Assembly (NCBI GenBank): GCA_002633005.1
Contig: NMRA01000040.1
Location: 577,362 to 641,361 of the forward strand
Direction of reading: 5' to 3'
DNA length: 64,000 bases
From: Phoronis australis
Lineage: Eukaryota > Phoronida > Phoronidae
In this document: one piece after another, positions 23,001-35,500 of the stretch
How the letters are laid out: every line of letters begins with the position of its first letter
How positions within the stretch are numbered: the first letter of the stretch is position 1
Position numbers and translations under genes: made by a program
The notes under the pieces: model-generated
Told to the model about the DNA's origin: nothing
What the model saw: the letters and a program-made list of their open reading frames with translations, nothing else
Database searches by the model: none

Positions 23001-23419
23001 GTTCGGAGAGAGTAATTCGCAAAAAATACACCAAAGACGGCGATCACATCAAAGCTAGCGACTTCGACGGGTTTCTGCGCTACTTGTTGGAGGAACCCCA
23101 TAGCATGGAGTTTGCTAGAGGCGGATTTGGGATGGCAACTCACTGGACACATTACATGAAACTGTGTCCTCTCTGTCAAATTAAGTTCGATTTCATAGGT
23201 AAGTTGGAGACGATGGAGGAGGACGCCAATTTCATTCTTCATCGACTCAACTTTTCCATAAACTTTTTCAACCCTTCGCGAAAACATGAAGGCAACACAG
23301 CAAAACTGACAGCGACTTATTTCCGAAATGTGCCAAAAGAAAGAATAGCGAAGCTAAAAAAATCGTATGCGGCGGATTTCAATGCATTCGGATATCCACA
23401 GGATCCTTTCCATGAGTAA
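17061..23419 (+). CDS. Carbohydrate sulfotransferase (chondroitin/dermatan/HNK-1 type, CHST8-14 family), Golgi
   Basis: Exon 1 is 17061-17241 and exon 2 is 22587-23419 (stop 23417-23419). They join in phase (codon GAG split 1+2) to give 337 residues; human CHST11 is about 350. It is a type II membrane protein with a short cytosolic N-terminus, a membrane anchor at about residues 8-28 (LVSLIVLVLSACYYVTYHFL), a basic stem (RFRRRRER, 72-79) and a lumenal catalytic domain. The PAPS-binding signatures are clear: 5'-phosphosulfate loop PKVAST (116-121) and 3'-phosphate site VRNPWSRLVS (170-179). DFIGKLETMEED later in the domain is also typical of this family. Sequons include NYS (87-89) and NIT. 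It transfers sulfate from PAPS to a glycan such as GalNAc in chondroitin; the exact acceptor cannot be read. The 5.3 kb intron is full of transposons. Exon 1 was chosen by phase, signal anchor and donor. Confidence 0.92.
18539..18677. mobile_element. 125-bp MITE with 7-bp TSD
   Basis: The element (18546-18670) has 16-bp perfect terminal inverted repeats CAGGAAGAGATAACCA, identical to those of the minimal element at 15214-15246. CTACTAT is duplicated at 18539-18545 and 18671-18677. Confidence 0.88.
18976..19888 (-). pseudogene. Broken XPG/FEN-like (PIN-fold) nuclease gene of the transposon
   Basis: On the minus strand, 19888-19631 contains LEADIRVILHMIEAD and DIVIRASGTDILVLL, and 19535-19197 contains LLDLHVFTGCDYTRAFIRKG. 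Their order and spacing match the acidic metal-binding motifs of FEN1/XPG nucleases (EAD, then DxD, then GCDY followed by a G-K helix-hairpin). The same motifs occur in a large family of uncharacterised invertebrate proteins. An in-frame stop (19631-19633) and a frameshift near 19540 separate the parts, so the gene is dead here. The 19206-18976 frame may be its acidic C-terminus. Homology is from motif recognition only. Confidence 0.65.
20809..21813 (+). mobile_element. Nested GGCGGATTTAGG-end element with 5-bp TSD and tRNA-like segment
   Basis: The ends are CATAGGCGGATTTAGG at 20809 and the complement of CAGTGGCGGATCTAGG ending at 21813. AATTA is duplicated at 20804-20808 and 21814-21818. 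It aligns end to end, inverted, with 10591-11519. A 10-N gap lies at 20833-20842 in a G/C homopolymer. A Pol III-like A box (TGGTGGAGTGGT, about 21498) and B box (GAGTTCGAGTC, 21541-21551) lie within. Removing the element restores the continuous long inverted arm of the host transposon, which shows the order of insertion. Confidence 0.85.
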
Positions 23420-23495
23420 ATAGCCCCGTGCGGGAGTTTGGTGGGTTTCCTAGGTTTAAAAATTGTCTAAGTGGACCATAATTTTTTAATATTGG

Positions 23496-23501
23496 AATAA
23501 A
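23496..23501 (+). terminator. Polyadenylation signal AATAAA of the sulfotransferase
   Basis: The hexamer lies 77 bases after the stop codon, which suits a short 3' untranslated region. Confidence 0.6.
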
Positions 23502-25370
23502 ACAATACATTGCTATTAATCCTTTGAAATTAACACCCCGTCCTGGTTTACAAGGCGGCGAGAAAAAATACAGACTATGAGCAGTTTGCCAGTTAAATTC
23601 ACGCGACTTGCGTTAGTTTGGGGCGCTGAAGTGAACTATCTTAAACTTATGGGTCTTTAAGGAACCCAAAGTCTCGATTACATACATCAAGTATAGTTGT
23701 CTAAAACAAACGCAATGAAAAAACACCACTTAGGAGTATCACGAAGCACAAAGCTGACTTTCTATATTTTCAGTACCAGCTGCCTCGTTTCATGAAAAGT
23801 GACTTAAAGCTAAGTCGTAAATTTCGTCTTGCTAACTTTGCCACTAATAAAAAATAGTTCTGCAATACCATAGGCGCATCACAGTTGATCCATTCTTGTT
23901 GTTTTATTTACCTATATACATTCTAAAGAAAAATTATGCAAATTTGAACAGAGTTTTAGTTACCACTGTAATTTGGATAATTTATGAACACTTTTGTTTG
24001 CATCAAGTGTACCAAAAATTAGGGATGGGTTGATGCACATTTTTAGAAACTCCATAAGATTCCTTTCACGAGGAATTCGATTATTTTTGATTGGATTCTT
24101 GTTGGACATTTTTGCTCAAAACGATACCTTTGTTTAGGCGAAGGAAAAGACTCCCAAAAGGTGTTGGAAGTCAGTAGACATTTTTGCTTGGAAATATGTG
24201 ACTATACATTACAATAACAGTAGCAAAAATGCATTTTGAAAAAGATGATGTACAGTAAAAGTTGTTAAATTTGATAACATTCTAACTAATAGACGATCAT
24301 GAGCTGTTTATAAATTTACCCATAATACCTCATTAAAAGATACAAATTCAGGCTTTGTAAGTCGTCTAACGGCAAAAAGTGGAACTAAGAATGGAATGGA
24401 AATAGCATGGGCATATGATATCGAAATCGTTTACTCCCCCATCACCATTCAATTATAATTCTTACAATTCACATGATCGCAGAAGACTTCCAAGATTTAA
24501 TGGACAGTGATTTCATGGTTTTATACGTATGAACATAACCTGCAACCCTAGTTTGACAGAGCAACAGCAAATGTAACAACATCAGGCTCAAGTAAAAAAA
24601 CAATAAATTATTAGAATAAAAAGTAAGATATTATGCAAGGAAATCTTCAGATAGCCTGGCTTAAAATCTTAGGCTGAAATTTTTAAATATAAATAGAAAA
24701 CAGGAAATGTAAGAAATGGGGAATTTTAGGAAAAATTGCAGGACCATAATACTACCATTGCAGCTCAACACCGACTCTTACTGGTGCAACTATGTCAGGA
24801 CCTTATTACCTGGAACACAAATTCTACTTTTATTGTTGAGATGCACAGACTTCCAACCAAATGAATTGCTCAGATAAAAAGTGTAGACTTTCTAACCAGT
24901 CATTCAGTTAACACTGTATTGACTTGGTCAGAGACAAATGTTACCCCTTCACTTACAACTCCAGAAAAATGAAATGTCTCACATTGCAGGCTCATGTTCA
25001 TGGGTTCATTCAGCAATGCTAGTATCTTGTGACCAGATCACACAAACGTATCACATGTTCTGGTGTTTTGGAGTAAGTCCACTATGTTGCTAGTGCACAC
25101 AATCACTAGCACAGGTGCCCTAGTAAGGTTGTGACCTTGCACATGCGCACTAGTAAAATGTCCAGTAGTGAAAGTGATTCAAGGTCAAGGGGGAATGTTC
25201 AAATATAGAGAAAATGTTGCATTCTGTTGCATAAGCCCCGACTTCTCACAGCAAGAGACTATGACCCATGATCCTATTGGCTAAATCATACATTTCAGGG
25301 AAAACATTAACAAGAGCAACGTGGAGCATTGAAATACGCCCACGAATGCATTGCAAATGGTGTGCTTTCA
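23502..25370. other. Intergenic stretch 3' of the sulfotransferase
   Basis: AT-rich with no gene recognised. A 31-bp stretch at 23882-23912 is identical to 17790-17820 in the left part of the intronic transposon, so a fragment of that family is present. The part at 24690-24760 has weak GTAGGAAA-type repeats of the same flavour. Confidence 0.5.
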
Positions 25371-26530
25371 GGGTTATTTATTTGCATCATAAAAATGGAA
25401 ACTAGATGGCGCAAAAACATACAATCCATCCAGGAACATGGCATATTTCATAAAAATCTGTCAAGGAGCTTCAGAGAAAAAAAGGAAAACAGAATAAAAT
25501 GAAATTGCCACTAGTGGGCACAGTGTCCATTGGATCCGCCTGAAAGTCGTCGTTGTCTGTTGTTATCTTCATATAAATACACTTACTACATTTAGTAAAG
25601 ATCCTGCAGTGGGTTTAAGGGATACAACTATGGGTGTGAAACAAAACTACCACTAGGAGGCGCCACAGTAATCAGTCACCATCATCATAGGTCGTCTTCA
25701 CACTGAGAACATGTATGCCAATTTTCAAATGATTTGGTTGATACAGGGATGGACACCAAAAACAAGATTTGAAAACAGCAAAAGTGGCCACTAGGTGGTG
25801 CAAAATACCTCGATTCCATCCAAAAACAGGCAGATAGCATCATCACACCAATAGATGCCTATATTTAAAATTTTATGAAAATCTGTTGAGGACCTTTGAA
25901 GATACTGAGTTAAACGTACAAATCTAAAATTGCCACTAGGGCACAGAGCAGTAGTCAGATCCGTCTGAAAGTCGTCGTCATCCGTAGTCAACATCACATA
26001 AATACACTTGCTAAATTAAGTAAAGATCCTGCGAACGGTTTAGGAGATACAGCCATAGGCGCAACAAAAACAAAACTGCCACTAGGAGGCGCCACAGTAG
26101 TCAAAATCGTCGGAAAATCATCGTCAACCATCCTCTTTATAGTAAGCACATACATGCCAATTTTCACAATCATCCTTTGAGCGGTTTGGTTGATAGAGGG
26201 GTGGACGCAAAAAAAGACTCGAAAACACTAAAAATGGCCACTAGGTGGCACAAACTACGTCGAATCCATCCGAAAACGGGAGGATAGCATCATCTCACTA
26301 ATAGGTGCCTACAAACCAAATTTCATGAAAATCCATTCAGGACTTTTGAAGATACAAAGGTAAGCGTAAAAAACTAAAATTGCCACTAAGGGGCACACCG
26401 GTAGTCGGATCCGTCCGAAAGTTCGCTCATGTCGTCCCATTCACGAATGGAACATATGTGTAAAATTTCATGAACATATGTCAAAGGGTTTTGGAGATAG
26501 AGCAGCGGCCGCCGAACGGACGCCGCCTGC
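25371..26530 (+). repeat. Higher-order tandem array with CTCF-like cores, monomer about 143 bp
   Basis: Eight cores of the form CCACTAGRKGGCRC start near 25401, 25507, 25650, 25788, 25932, 26079, 26238 and 26382, mostly 138-159 bp apart. Three monomer types recur in order: alpha (25650, 26079; GAGGCGCCACAGTA after CCACTAG), beta (25401, 25788, 26238; followed by an ATCCATCC block) and gamma (25507, 25932, 26382; followed by GGATCCGYCTGAAAG or similar). The trimer period is therefore about 430-450 bp. Spacer blocks such as TTTCATGAAAATC and GGAGATACAG also recur. The core at 26238 fits the vertebrate CTCF consensus exactly. Binding is not shown. Confidence 0.8.
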
Positions 26531-28315
26531 ATGGACGGAGATGACGGCATAATGCGTCCACATATATATGTAGGCGCATAAAACGCAAAATTCCAAAACA
26601 TAAAGCTCCAGGCTTATATTTGAATATACCTTTTTGGATACAAGAAAAGTCCACGACAGTACTGATTCAGCTACATGAAATTATATTGGTTAGCAAATAC
26701 ATTCAATGAATGGCATGAATTAATAAATATAAACATTAGGTTCAAAATGGCTGAAGTGGTTTTATCCCCAAAATGTGTGTCCTGAAAAAATATAAAAATG
26801 GGACAATTTCGTGAACTTTGCAAAAAAATACGTACTGCAGCAAAAGCACTACCTGAGTGAAATTTCATAGTAGGTAGCAGCTTAGAACTTCAACCAGCTC
26901 CAAGGACTGACTGTGTAGTTCATCCTCTCACCAGCACAGAAGACTTCCATCATGAGAAAACAAGCGCTGGGTTGCATGAAACAGTTCCAAATAGGGACGA
27001 AACTAAGTTCCATGAATCTACTGTGCAGAATTTCTGAAAACACCCATTGTCCTTTTATGTTGTTTAACTTACATTATCAAGTTGATTTTTAGCTTTGATA
27101 CAAATCGCCTACACTGAATTCTCAATAGTATTGAAACTAAACATGTATCTTTTCATGTAATGCACCTAATTTAAGGACGAAGATCACATTTATTTTCATT
27201 GAACTAAGGGCAGTTTTCAGTTGACATTATTAGAAAACAAACGTCATTACTCAAAACGGAGCTGACAATGAAGACAAAATGATACAGAACTATTACATCT
27301 GTAAGAATCACACACCACTTAGAGAGCTTAGTCGAGTCCCCATTTGGGACTGTTTCACATCACTGGCTACAGGTGCTATACAAACGAGGCTTAGAGAATA
27401 CAGCATGTTTGACAAACCTACAGAAGCAGGCAAGCATCTCGCATCATTTCCTTATCCATAAACACAAAAATAACAAGTTGAGCAAGATAGAACTATCCTA
27501 AAATTGGGGAAGTGAACTACAGAAATACTGAAGTTTGAATGTATAATCGTCACTTTATGTGAAGCAGGCAATTCCAATTCTATAATGCCAAATAGTGTCA
27601 ACAGCAGCCCACGAGCAGAGGCTACAGCGTGAAATGACGAAAAACCTAGAATTCAATTCTACGGGTTTCTTGACTGAGAGTGCATGCATTTTCAGGTTGT
27701 AATAAAAAAGATGTGTCCACTGCGGCACTATCATGAAATTTTTCACAAATTCTCAGTGTCAGAAAGCTTGTACAAGAGCTGAAGGTAATGTCAAAACTGT
27801 CACATTTAGCACAGGGATTTAATGATGAGTCAGACATTTATCCAAGCTTTGAATGAACCAAATTGACATTTCCCTTGTGCTGTGAATAACACTTTAGCTT
27901 GTTCTGTTGACTTGTTCTTATAAAAAATGGCAAGGGCAGGAAATTCAATTTCAAATTTAGGGTGTCCCATAGTCTGAGGCCCGAAACTGAATGTTTGACA
28001 TGCTACCACCTCAAACATAACAAGCAATATTTAAACAAACTGTAAAGCATGGCTCAAATATTATTATATGAAGTTCCAAATACACACATTCAAAACTGTT
28101 GAAGATACAGCTATCTAAATCTTGAAACGTTTTCGGTACACCTGATGTAAAACCTACAATGTGGCACACATTAGAAGCAGCCTAGTACAGCAAATGAGGG
28201 GATCGTAGGTTCAGCATGAACCCAAGCCGTGGTCAAACATCTTCCTCGCTCATCCTTGACGTGCTCCACGCAACCACAGAACTATCCATCACATTTCACT
28301 AACACCTTTTGCCAG
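26531..28315. other. Intergenic stretch between the array and DNAJA3
   Basis: No gene recognised. Convergent 3' ends (sulfotransferase plus, DNAJA3 minus) meet across this region. It may include 3' untranslated sequence of the alternative DNAJA3 transcript, but no AATAAA on the minus strand lies close to the 28316 stop. Confidence 0.45.
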
Positions 28316-28530
28316 TCACTGTTTATTTTCACTCTGCGCAGAGTCTTTTGTCACAACCTCCTCATCAGACCTCTCACCCTCAGCAGTGTCCTCCTCTACT
28401 GACGACCCCTTGACCTCGTCATCCTCAGAGCTGTTGATTGGTGATTCACTTGGAGGCAGTCGTTCCTTCTTACTGAGCACATGACGAAGTCCACTCACCA
28501 AATCATTGTTGTCAATCACGGTTCTCATCC
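28316..28530 (-). CDS. DNAJA3: Alternative last exon of DNAJA3 (acidic C-terminus)
   Basis: A strong acceptor (pyrimidine tract then TTTAG) precedes 28530. The exon starts with GG, which completes the split Gly codon left by exon 11 (donor after 30034), exactly as exon 12a does. It adds 70 residues beginning MRTVIDNNDLVSGLRHVL, then a Ser/Glu/Asp-rich tail (SSEDDEVKGSSVEEDTAEGE) ending SENKQ and stop. The product would be about 530 residues against 493 for the canonical form. Vertebrate DNAJA3 also has alternative C-termini (Tid1-L and Tid1-S). Whether this exon is used is inference from phase and splice signals. Confidence 0.65.
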
Positions 28531-29023
28531 CTAAAGAAAGAAAACCAAAATTCAACCATCCCTTGACAGAATACAACATCATCAAATACTTTAGAACAAA
28601 AGTATGTTTAAACAGCAGTTTTTATCAATAGAAAAGGTTAAATTGAAGACAAAGATGACAAGAGATTATTCCGACAACTGAAATGAACTAACCTTAAGTT
28701 TGTTTGTAATTAACCAAGTCCTGTTATTAAACGAAAAGAATCTGTTTTCGATGGTGTCTTCATCAAATATACAAATTCCCGGTTATTTTCAAAAGACATT
28801 TCCAGCATCGAGCACTTGTAAAAGATAGGAGAGTGGTGAAACCACTCTAGTAAAAGACCCACATCTTGCTACATCTGAACGCACTGCCATTGTGCACATG
28901 CAGTACTTGACAGATTGTATTAAGTATCCAGAAAGTTATTGTGCCTACTCAATGGAAGTGAATGCTCACACAACATGCATTTTTTGCTGGGCAAATTCAA
29001 CAATAGACGGATATTATAACATG

Positions 29024-29089
29024 CCTACATTTTGAGAACCAGTCTGATGCACGCTATTCAATGGAGAACTGTCGTTCTCAAAATGTGGG
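29024..29089. repeat. Small hairpin repeat (foldback family copy 1)
   Basis: The arms CCTACATTTTGAGAAC (29024-29039) and GTTCTCAAAATGTGGG (29074-29089) pair at 15 of 16 positions around a 34-base loop. Related hairpins lie at 31284-31343 and 52679-52744. Confidence 0.7.
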
Positions 29090-29476
29090 TACATTATATC
29101 CGACAATCATTGGGACGTTCTACGTCACTTTCTGTTGCTTAAAAAAACGTAACTAATAGTGAAAATGTTCCTCTGAGGTAACCAAGGATTTGTATATTTA
29201 GAAATGTTAACCCCTTTAACAGAACCATAAGGAATCTATCCATAGGACACACTGCTGGGTTTTACTGGGAAAATGCAATTTACGATTCTCGTTACCATCA
29301 TAGTCGCAAACACTCTATGAACATTTAACTTGATGTCAGATTTTTAAAGGAAAAATGAATCTCATCTAAAGACTGAAACACAACTTCAGAGAACAGTAAA
29401 ACGAAAATCAATAAAATAAACCAATTACCAAATGAATCTACTCATCCTCATCTACACAAAAGTGATAATGCAAGAC

Positions 29477-29482
29477 TTTATT
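29477..29482 (-). terminator. Polyadenylation signal of the canonical DNAJA3 transcript
   Basis: AATAAA on the minus strand lies about 80 bases beyond the stop at 29562. Confidence 0.6.
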
Positions 29483-29561
29483 AAAAAAAAATAGACCACA
29501 ACCAAGTTTCTTTCCCCCCAACACAAACGAGTATCAACTTACAGGTTAATAACTTAGCTAT

Positions 29562-32500
29562 CTATCCAAATAATTTCTTTTTCAACGTAGCAAAGAACCC
29601 ATCCGGCTTCTGACCAAGAACCTCCCCTGAGATGGGGTCATCGGAAGAACTACTTTCTGATTCACCTAAAATACCAAAAGTCTGGTTCACAAAACCACAA
29701 GATTGTAAACATCTCGCGCGCAAAACACACATACACACGAACACATGCAACTTTCTAGCAATTTCTTTGACTGCATCCAACTCAGTTTGAGGAGGGAACA
29801 AGACTCTCACTGCACTTATGGGAAAATAATAACAACTATGAAAATAAATGTCTTAAAAGGATAATTTATGCGCCAATGAAGACAGTTATGGCAGCTTTCA
29901 AGTTAAAGGAATTAAAGTGACGAGATAATCTTGGCACAAAACATTGCATTAGTGTTAAATAACAACTTAAACCCTGGAAGGTTCTTGGTCAGAAATGCTA
30001 TATATTTATTACAGTGATGCTAGGATACCATACCTGTCTTAGTTTTCGTAAGACCCTTCACAGTTCCTGTAACTGTGGAGTCTGTCTCTGCAAAAGCCAG
30101 TAGCAGTGCCCTTTGCTCTTCCGTCAGGTGGCTTCATGAGAAAACAAAACAAAATTTTTTTGTCAATTGTTGAATAGCCCTCAAGTCTAACCTCAGACAC
30201 AGAACTCTTTAGTGAAGTGAAATCACAAAAGACTTCTGCTAATGAAATGTAATTTCTTCCCACTAAAGATACTTTCCGTCTATTTCGTGTTTTCTACCTT
30301 ATTTTAATTGTCATGGAACATAACTACATAAGTCCAAATATCACATCCCCAAAAAGTTGGGTTATTGGTGAATTAGTGAAACGTAAACAATCAGTTTTTT
30401 CCTGTATTTACATTTAAACGCCTATCCATAACGCTGTTGACCTTGGGCGCATGTGATTAAGCGACACTTTAGTCAGAAGATCACAATGAAATGTTTATGC
30501 TTGTGGTAAAAAACAAACACATCAAAACATTTAATAGCTGTTCATGCAAGATTCTGTAATGCACGTGTAGTTTGTTCAGGAATCTTAAAATGGCAACGTG
30601 ACAGTGGTGTTGGTAAAAAAGGAACGAACTTAGCAACTGCAGCAGAAAATATTCACTGCAAGAAATGTAAGGCACTGATGGCCTTTCATGGTGAAACGCA
30701 TGAAATTCGGTAACTCCCACCTGGGTATGACGATCTTCACGTGCAGGTAATGATCCCCATAGCCTGAACTGTGTACGTGCTTTATACCCTTCCCTGACAG
30801 CCGGATGGTTTGGTGCGAACTCAGGCCAGCAGGAATCTACAGATAGAAGGCACACAATGGGCAACTCAATATTCATAAAATGGTGACAATTACGGAGGGA
30901 ACTTCTTGTGATCATCTGCATATACTGACAACCGAAAGATGAGGCGTACGTGAGACAAGGGTTTCGCTTGACCAGAATGTATGCATTTCTTCAGGCTGGA
31001 TTGTCGTTTTGCTAGCGCTACCTAGTGATTTTCCAGTTCCTCATTAAAACAGGTGAAAGATAGTACGTTTCAAGCTTTTAAAACAGAGAGCTTTATTGCA
31101 ACGAAAGTAAGACTGCTCATTTTTCCAAACATGCTCACAACAGAGAACACTATTTCCTGGGGACACAGCACTTCAAGAGGCTTTGTACACAAGATACTCA
31201 ATCGGACACCCAACTATCAGCTCACCCGATGGAAATGAACGTTTTACACACCCACAAGAAATAGCCACATACTAAAGTCCAAAAATTTTGTGAACCAGTT
31301 TGATTGCCAGAGTTCAGTGGAGAACACCGGTCCACAAAATGCAGGGGACCCTTAAAAGTGACTATTACCTACAAACGAATGTGTTATGCAAGTGCATAAA
31401 AATTGTAAATCTATCAACACACACAATGAAGTACACAACGAAGAGTTAAACTTTACAATAAACACAGACAAATATGACAAGTATAAAGACAACTACATAC
31501 AGCAGAGCATGTTCGAATTCAAACAAAAATAATAACTGAAAGTGTCTTATTATTTAGAAAGGCATATACAATTGCTAAAAAGCATTGAATTTCACCACGT
31601 GATGTCTGTAGACAGAGGTGCCATACAAAAATTGACCTTAAATGAAATTACACTTCCTTCATTCATTTTTGTTGAGAAATTTGACATAACAAAATTTACC
31701 TTTGTCTACCATACTGTCTTCCATGGTGAAGACGCTTCACAATTACTACTGTTTGTAAATACTCAATGAAACCAGGCCGTAAATCAAGCCAAAATGGCAA
31801 GTAACAAACTGCATCAAAGCAAGAAGGTGCACGTCACAGCTTACCTCCCAATTAATGTCTTCATACACGCCCTCTATAGAGATAGAGCCTCCTAGGGCAG
31901 CCTGTGATAGGCTGACAGCTATGTGACTGTGTACGTCGGAACCTTCTCGTTCAAATTTGTTGCTGGGTCGCACCTAAATGTTGGTTGAAACATGCATTTA
32001 CACATAGAATAACGATTTTATACTTAGATCACTTACAAAAATGAATGTCATCACCAAGAGAAAGAAGCTTATTGACTCATCTCCTCATGCACTGCATTAA
32101 ATTAGTGTGGAAGGAAATGAATTTGCTGGGGACACTCATGAAAAGCAGTTCTCAGTACTAATCAAGTTATCCTGGTGTCCATAATTCGGGGTAGAAGTAG
32201 ACAGGGGCCACAGCCAGCTGAAAGGATTTCTCAGAAATTTATATACTCATGTACAAGTTCATACAACTTGCAGCGAGAGATCAAAACATACCCCACCAGT
32301 ACCATACTATTTTTGTCACCTCAGCATGCTAATATTGGACAAGTTGCAGACACCAGACACACACTAAGCTTTAGTTAAGACAGAGTTTTTAGGTAACAAA
32401 AAAGTGACACAGCTGAATTGTAGCCACTATTACCCCAGCCGTGTGCGTGTTATATTGACTTCTCCAACTTGTTGTCTGTTAGAGTCCGTTGGCACGAATC

Positions 32501-35500
32501 TCCAAGTTTGCCTATCTACAGAAAGCGTGTCTACCACATATGTGACTTCTCAAGTCATAATTTAAGGATGTTTAACATTGGGTCTATCCCTTTAAATGCA
32601 CTGGGTATCACAAATACAAAAACCTCAATATTGATATCTCCTTCAGCAAATTTTTAAGATGACGTTGCTCATAGGTCACTGACAGTGATCGAGTTCTTCG
32701 GAGCTTGTTCATTTCATTCACTGAATTTTTGTTTACTAAAACAGAAACTGACTTTGACGTTTTTGTCAATCCCTACCTTTACTAAGAAGTATACTTCCCG
32801 GGAGCCAACCTGCATTCTGATGGTCTGCCCGTCACTGACACCTGCAAAACCAAAGGTGTTATGAGACATCTCAACAAAACACGCCACAAGGAGTGCACAG
32901 CATTTCACACACTAACGCAAGGGGGAAACGAACACTTAAGGAATCGTGCAGAAACAGGCTTTTCCAAAATCGAGCAAAATTCTACTCCGAAGCAGACATT
33001 AGATGGGCATGGAGGAATTGCACACAATGTGGGCATCTCACTGAAGTGGTAAATATTTTTGGTGCCATAACTGAATTTAAAAGTCATAGTGAAACGGCAA
33101 GTTACCAGCTAAAACTGCCTCTATAGGGAGCACGAGTGGTAAAAATGACTCAAAAAAGCCACATATCACAATCTCATTAATAAACTAATATGAGGTTGTC
33201 CTGTGAGTTTACGCCCACATATGGAGATATGCCACAAATGCAGGACCGATGGTTACTCGCAGTAGTTCGTCTAGCATATATTTTCCCCCTAACTTGAACT
33301 ATGGGCAGTTCAGTCAGGTCTACAGATATGCATGTGATAGGGTTGTTAACACATTGACATCGTGAGCGGTTAGTTTGTGTGGCAACATAACAAAAGTCAT
33401 ACCGAAGCACCACTCAGTGCGACTTTAAGGCTGCATTTGCCTGTAAAACTGGCTAAAAATAAAAATTAAACCAGGCCTTATGCTCTCATAAAATTGGTCT
33501 GACTCATTATTTCTGTTGCCAAAATAGGATTTTATTTCCGTAACCAACAAGAACAACAAAACAAACCGACTCAAGAAAACGCATAATCAGCATTTATTGG
33601 AGTTGGCAAATCTAATTCCAAATTCGAAAACAGCACACGCACACATCGCCTGCGACTCCAGTTGGTAATGGAAGTGGAATCCTATCACGGTAACAAAAAT
33701 TATGAAACAGATTTTACTAAACATGACAAAATACCTTTTTAAGTGATTTTAAATAAATCACTTTATCACGACTCACCAGGCGGTACAGGCACAACCACCT
33801 GTTTCCTTTGCACCGTCTGACCTTTGCCCTCACACTCAGTACATGGGTGCTTAATAATCTTACGCTGACCGAAGCACTTCCGACACGTGACTTTCATGTA
33901 GTACTGTCCCTGTTGAAACGTCTCCTGAGAAGTACAAACAATGTGAAGCCGTTGAGTGCGTTGTACACAATGGCTGCAGTTTGTCAGCTTGGCCACTTTC
34001 ACTGCATCAACATTTAGACAGGGGAATAGGCAAGCATAAAGCTGCCTCGCAAAATACAGATATCGACAATGCATACCATGTATTTCCGAAAATAGGTCCA
34101 TGGGCCGATATTCAGAAAACGACCTTTCAAAAACATCAAATGAAATCGAATACACGCCCACGCATAGTTTTGGAAAATGTTTGAAATAAACATGTCTTTT
34201 TAATGGACGTAGTATATCATTTAGTAGTTACAATTTTATTCGTCCATACTTATTTTGCATTCAACAGTCTGTGGTAATACAGTTAGTTACCAACAAAATC
34301 ACTCAATATCTTGCTAAATGATAGTTATTCGATTGAAATCATGATCCCAAGAACACCATACCTTGCCAAAATAAACATAACAATTTTACATCAAAACACA
34401 TTGAATACATATTTTAGAAGAATCCATCAGATTTCCAAACATGCAAACCAAAACCAAAAATGGGCCCATGGGCGTATTTTTTGAAAATTTCCCAAAAATA
34501 CACCCACAGGTGTACTTTTGGATGGGCCTATTTTCGGAAATTCTTGGTATTAATCACAACCACATACCGTGAGAAGCAAAAACCATGTTCTAGGTCATGG
34601 GTAAGGCGTAAAACCCCAAGACAAATGTCCAACACAAGTCCTCACGTGTAAAAAGTCCACCCCTTTTTTCGGAGCCCTAACTTGCTTATTGAGCTTGTAC
34701 CCATTTATTCACATTCTGCCAACAAAATATCATCGTGGCATAAATTGGAGCTTTTTATTCATCCTGGGAAATTATCCACAATTTATCAATGATTTTTTAC
34801 AGTTTATATTTCACACGAGTTTTCCATGCGCAGAAAACATTTTTCATTCTTTCAGTTTCCGTGACTCAGTGGAAACCATGTACAGTGCCATCTGGTAAGG
34901 AGATGGCATAAATCCTTTTCAACAAGACACGTGACTTACCATCCCTGTGCCTCCGCAGTGATGACATGGCTCAGGTCGTGTGCCCGGCTCACACTTTGAC
35001 CCCCGACATTTAGGACACGTGTCTACAATGTTGACTCGAACTGTTTTGTTGACTCCACGGCATGCTTCCTTGAAACTCAGCTCGATCATTTGCTGTAGGA
35101 ACAAAAAATTGTCTTCTTTTCTATGAACTTTAAAATTAGTTATAAATCACTCTAAGCAAAAACCAAACAAAGTAGTTTCAGCCTCAAACAGCAGAAACAG
35201 CACAATCTATGAAAAATTCCAACTTCTGCTAGTTTTCCAAAAAATTGAACAACTATTACATGACACTATTAACAAGTCTTTCTTGGTGTTGCGCCAACCC
35301 AGACCCTTGATCAACTACTTGATCCAGAAAGACTGAACATGGCGTGATTTTCTATAGCATACATTTTCCCCCCGAAAGGACCACAAAGTGTCCGTTCAGG
35401 TCTACAATTATGCATGACTAGCAACAATAGCAGTGTACCAAACTGGCTAAAAATTCCACAGGGAGTAATGTTTTTACACGAAACAGCTTGGTGGAGATGG

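Noticed and set aside
22838-23287. 149-codon minus-strand ORF
   Set aside because: Antisense shadow of the sulfotransferase exon, which has clear PAPS-binding motifs on the plus strand.
25371-26530. CRISPR array
   Set aside because: The units are long, degenerate and in animal DNA; there are no short identical repeats with unique spacers.
30481-30921. 146-codon minus-strand ORF as a gene
   Set aside because: It is an out-of-frame shadow of DNAJA3 exon 10 plus flanking intron; the real frame is set by splice phase and reads [11 protein letters not shown].
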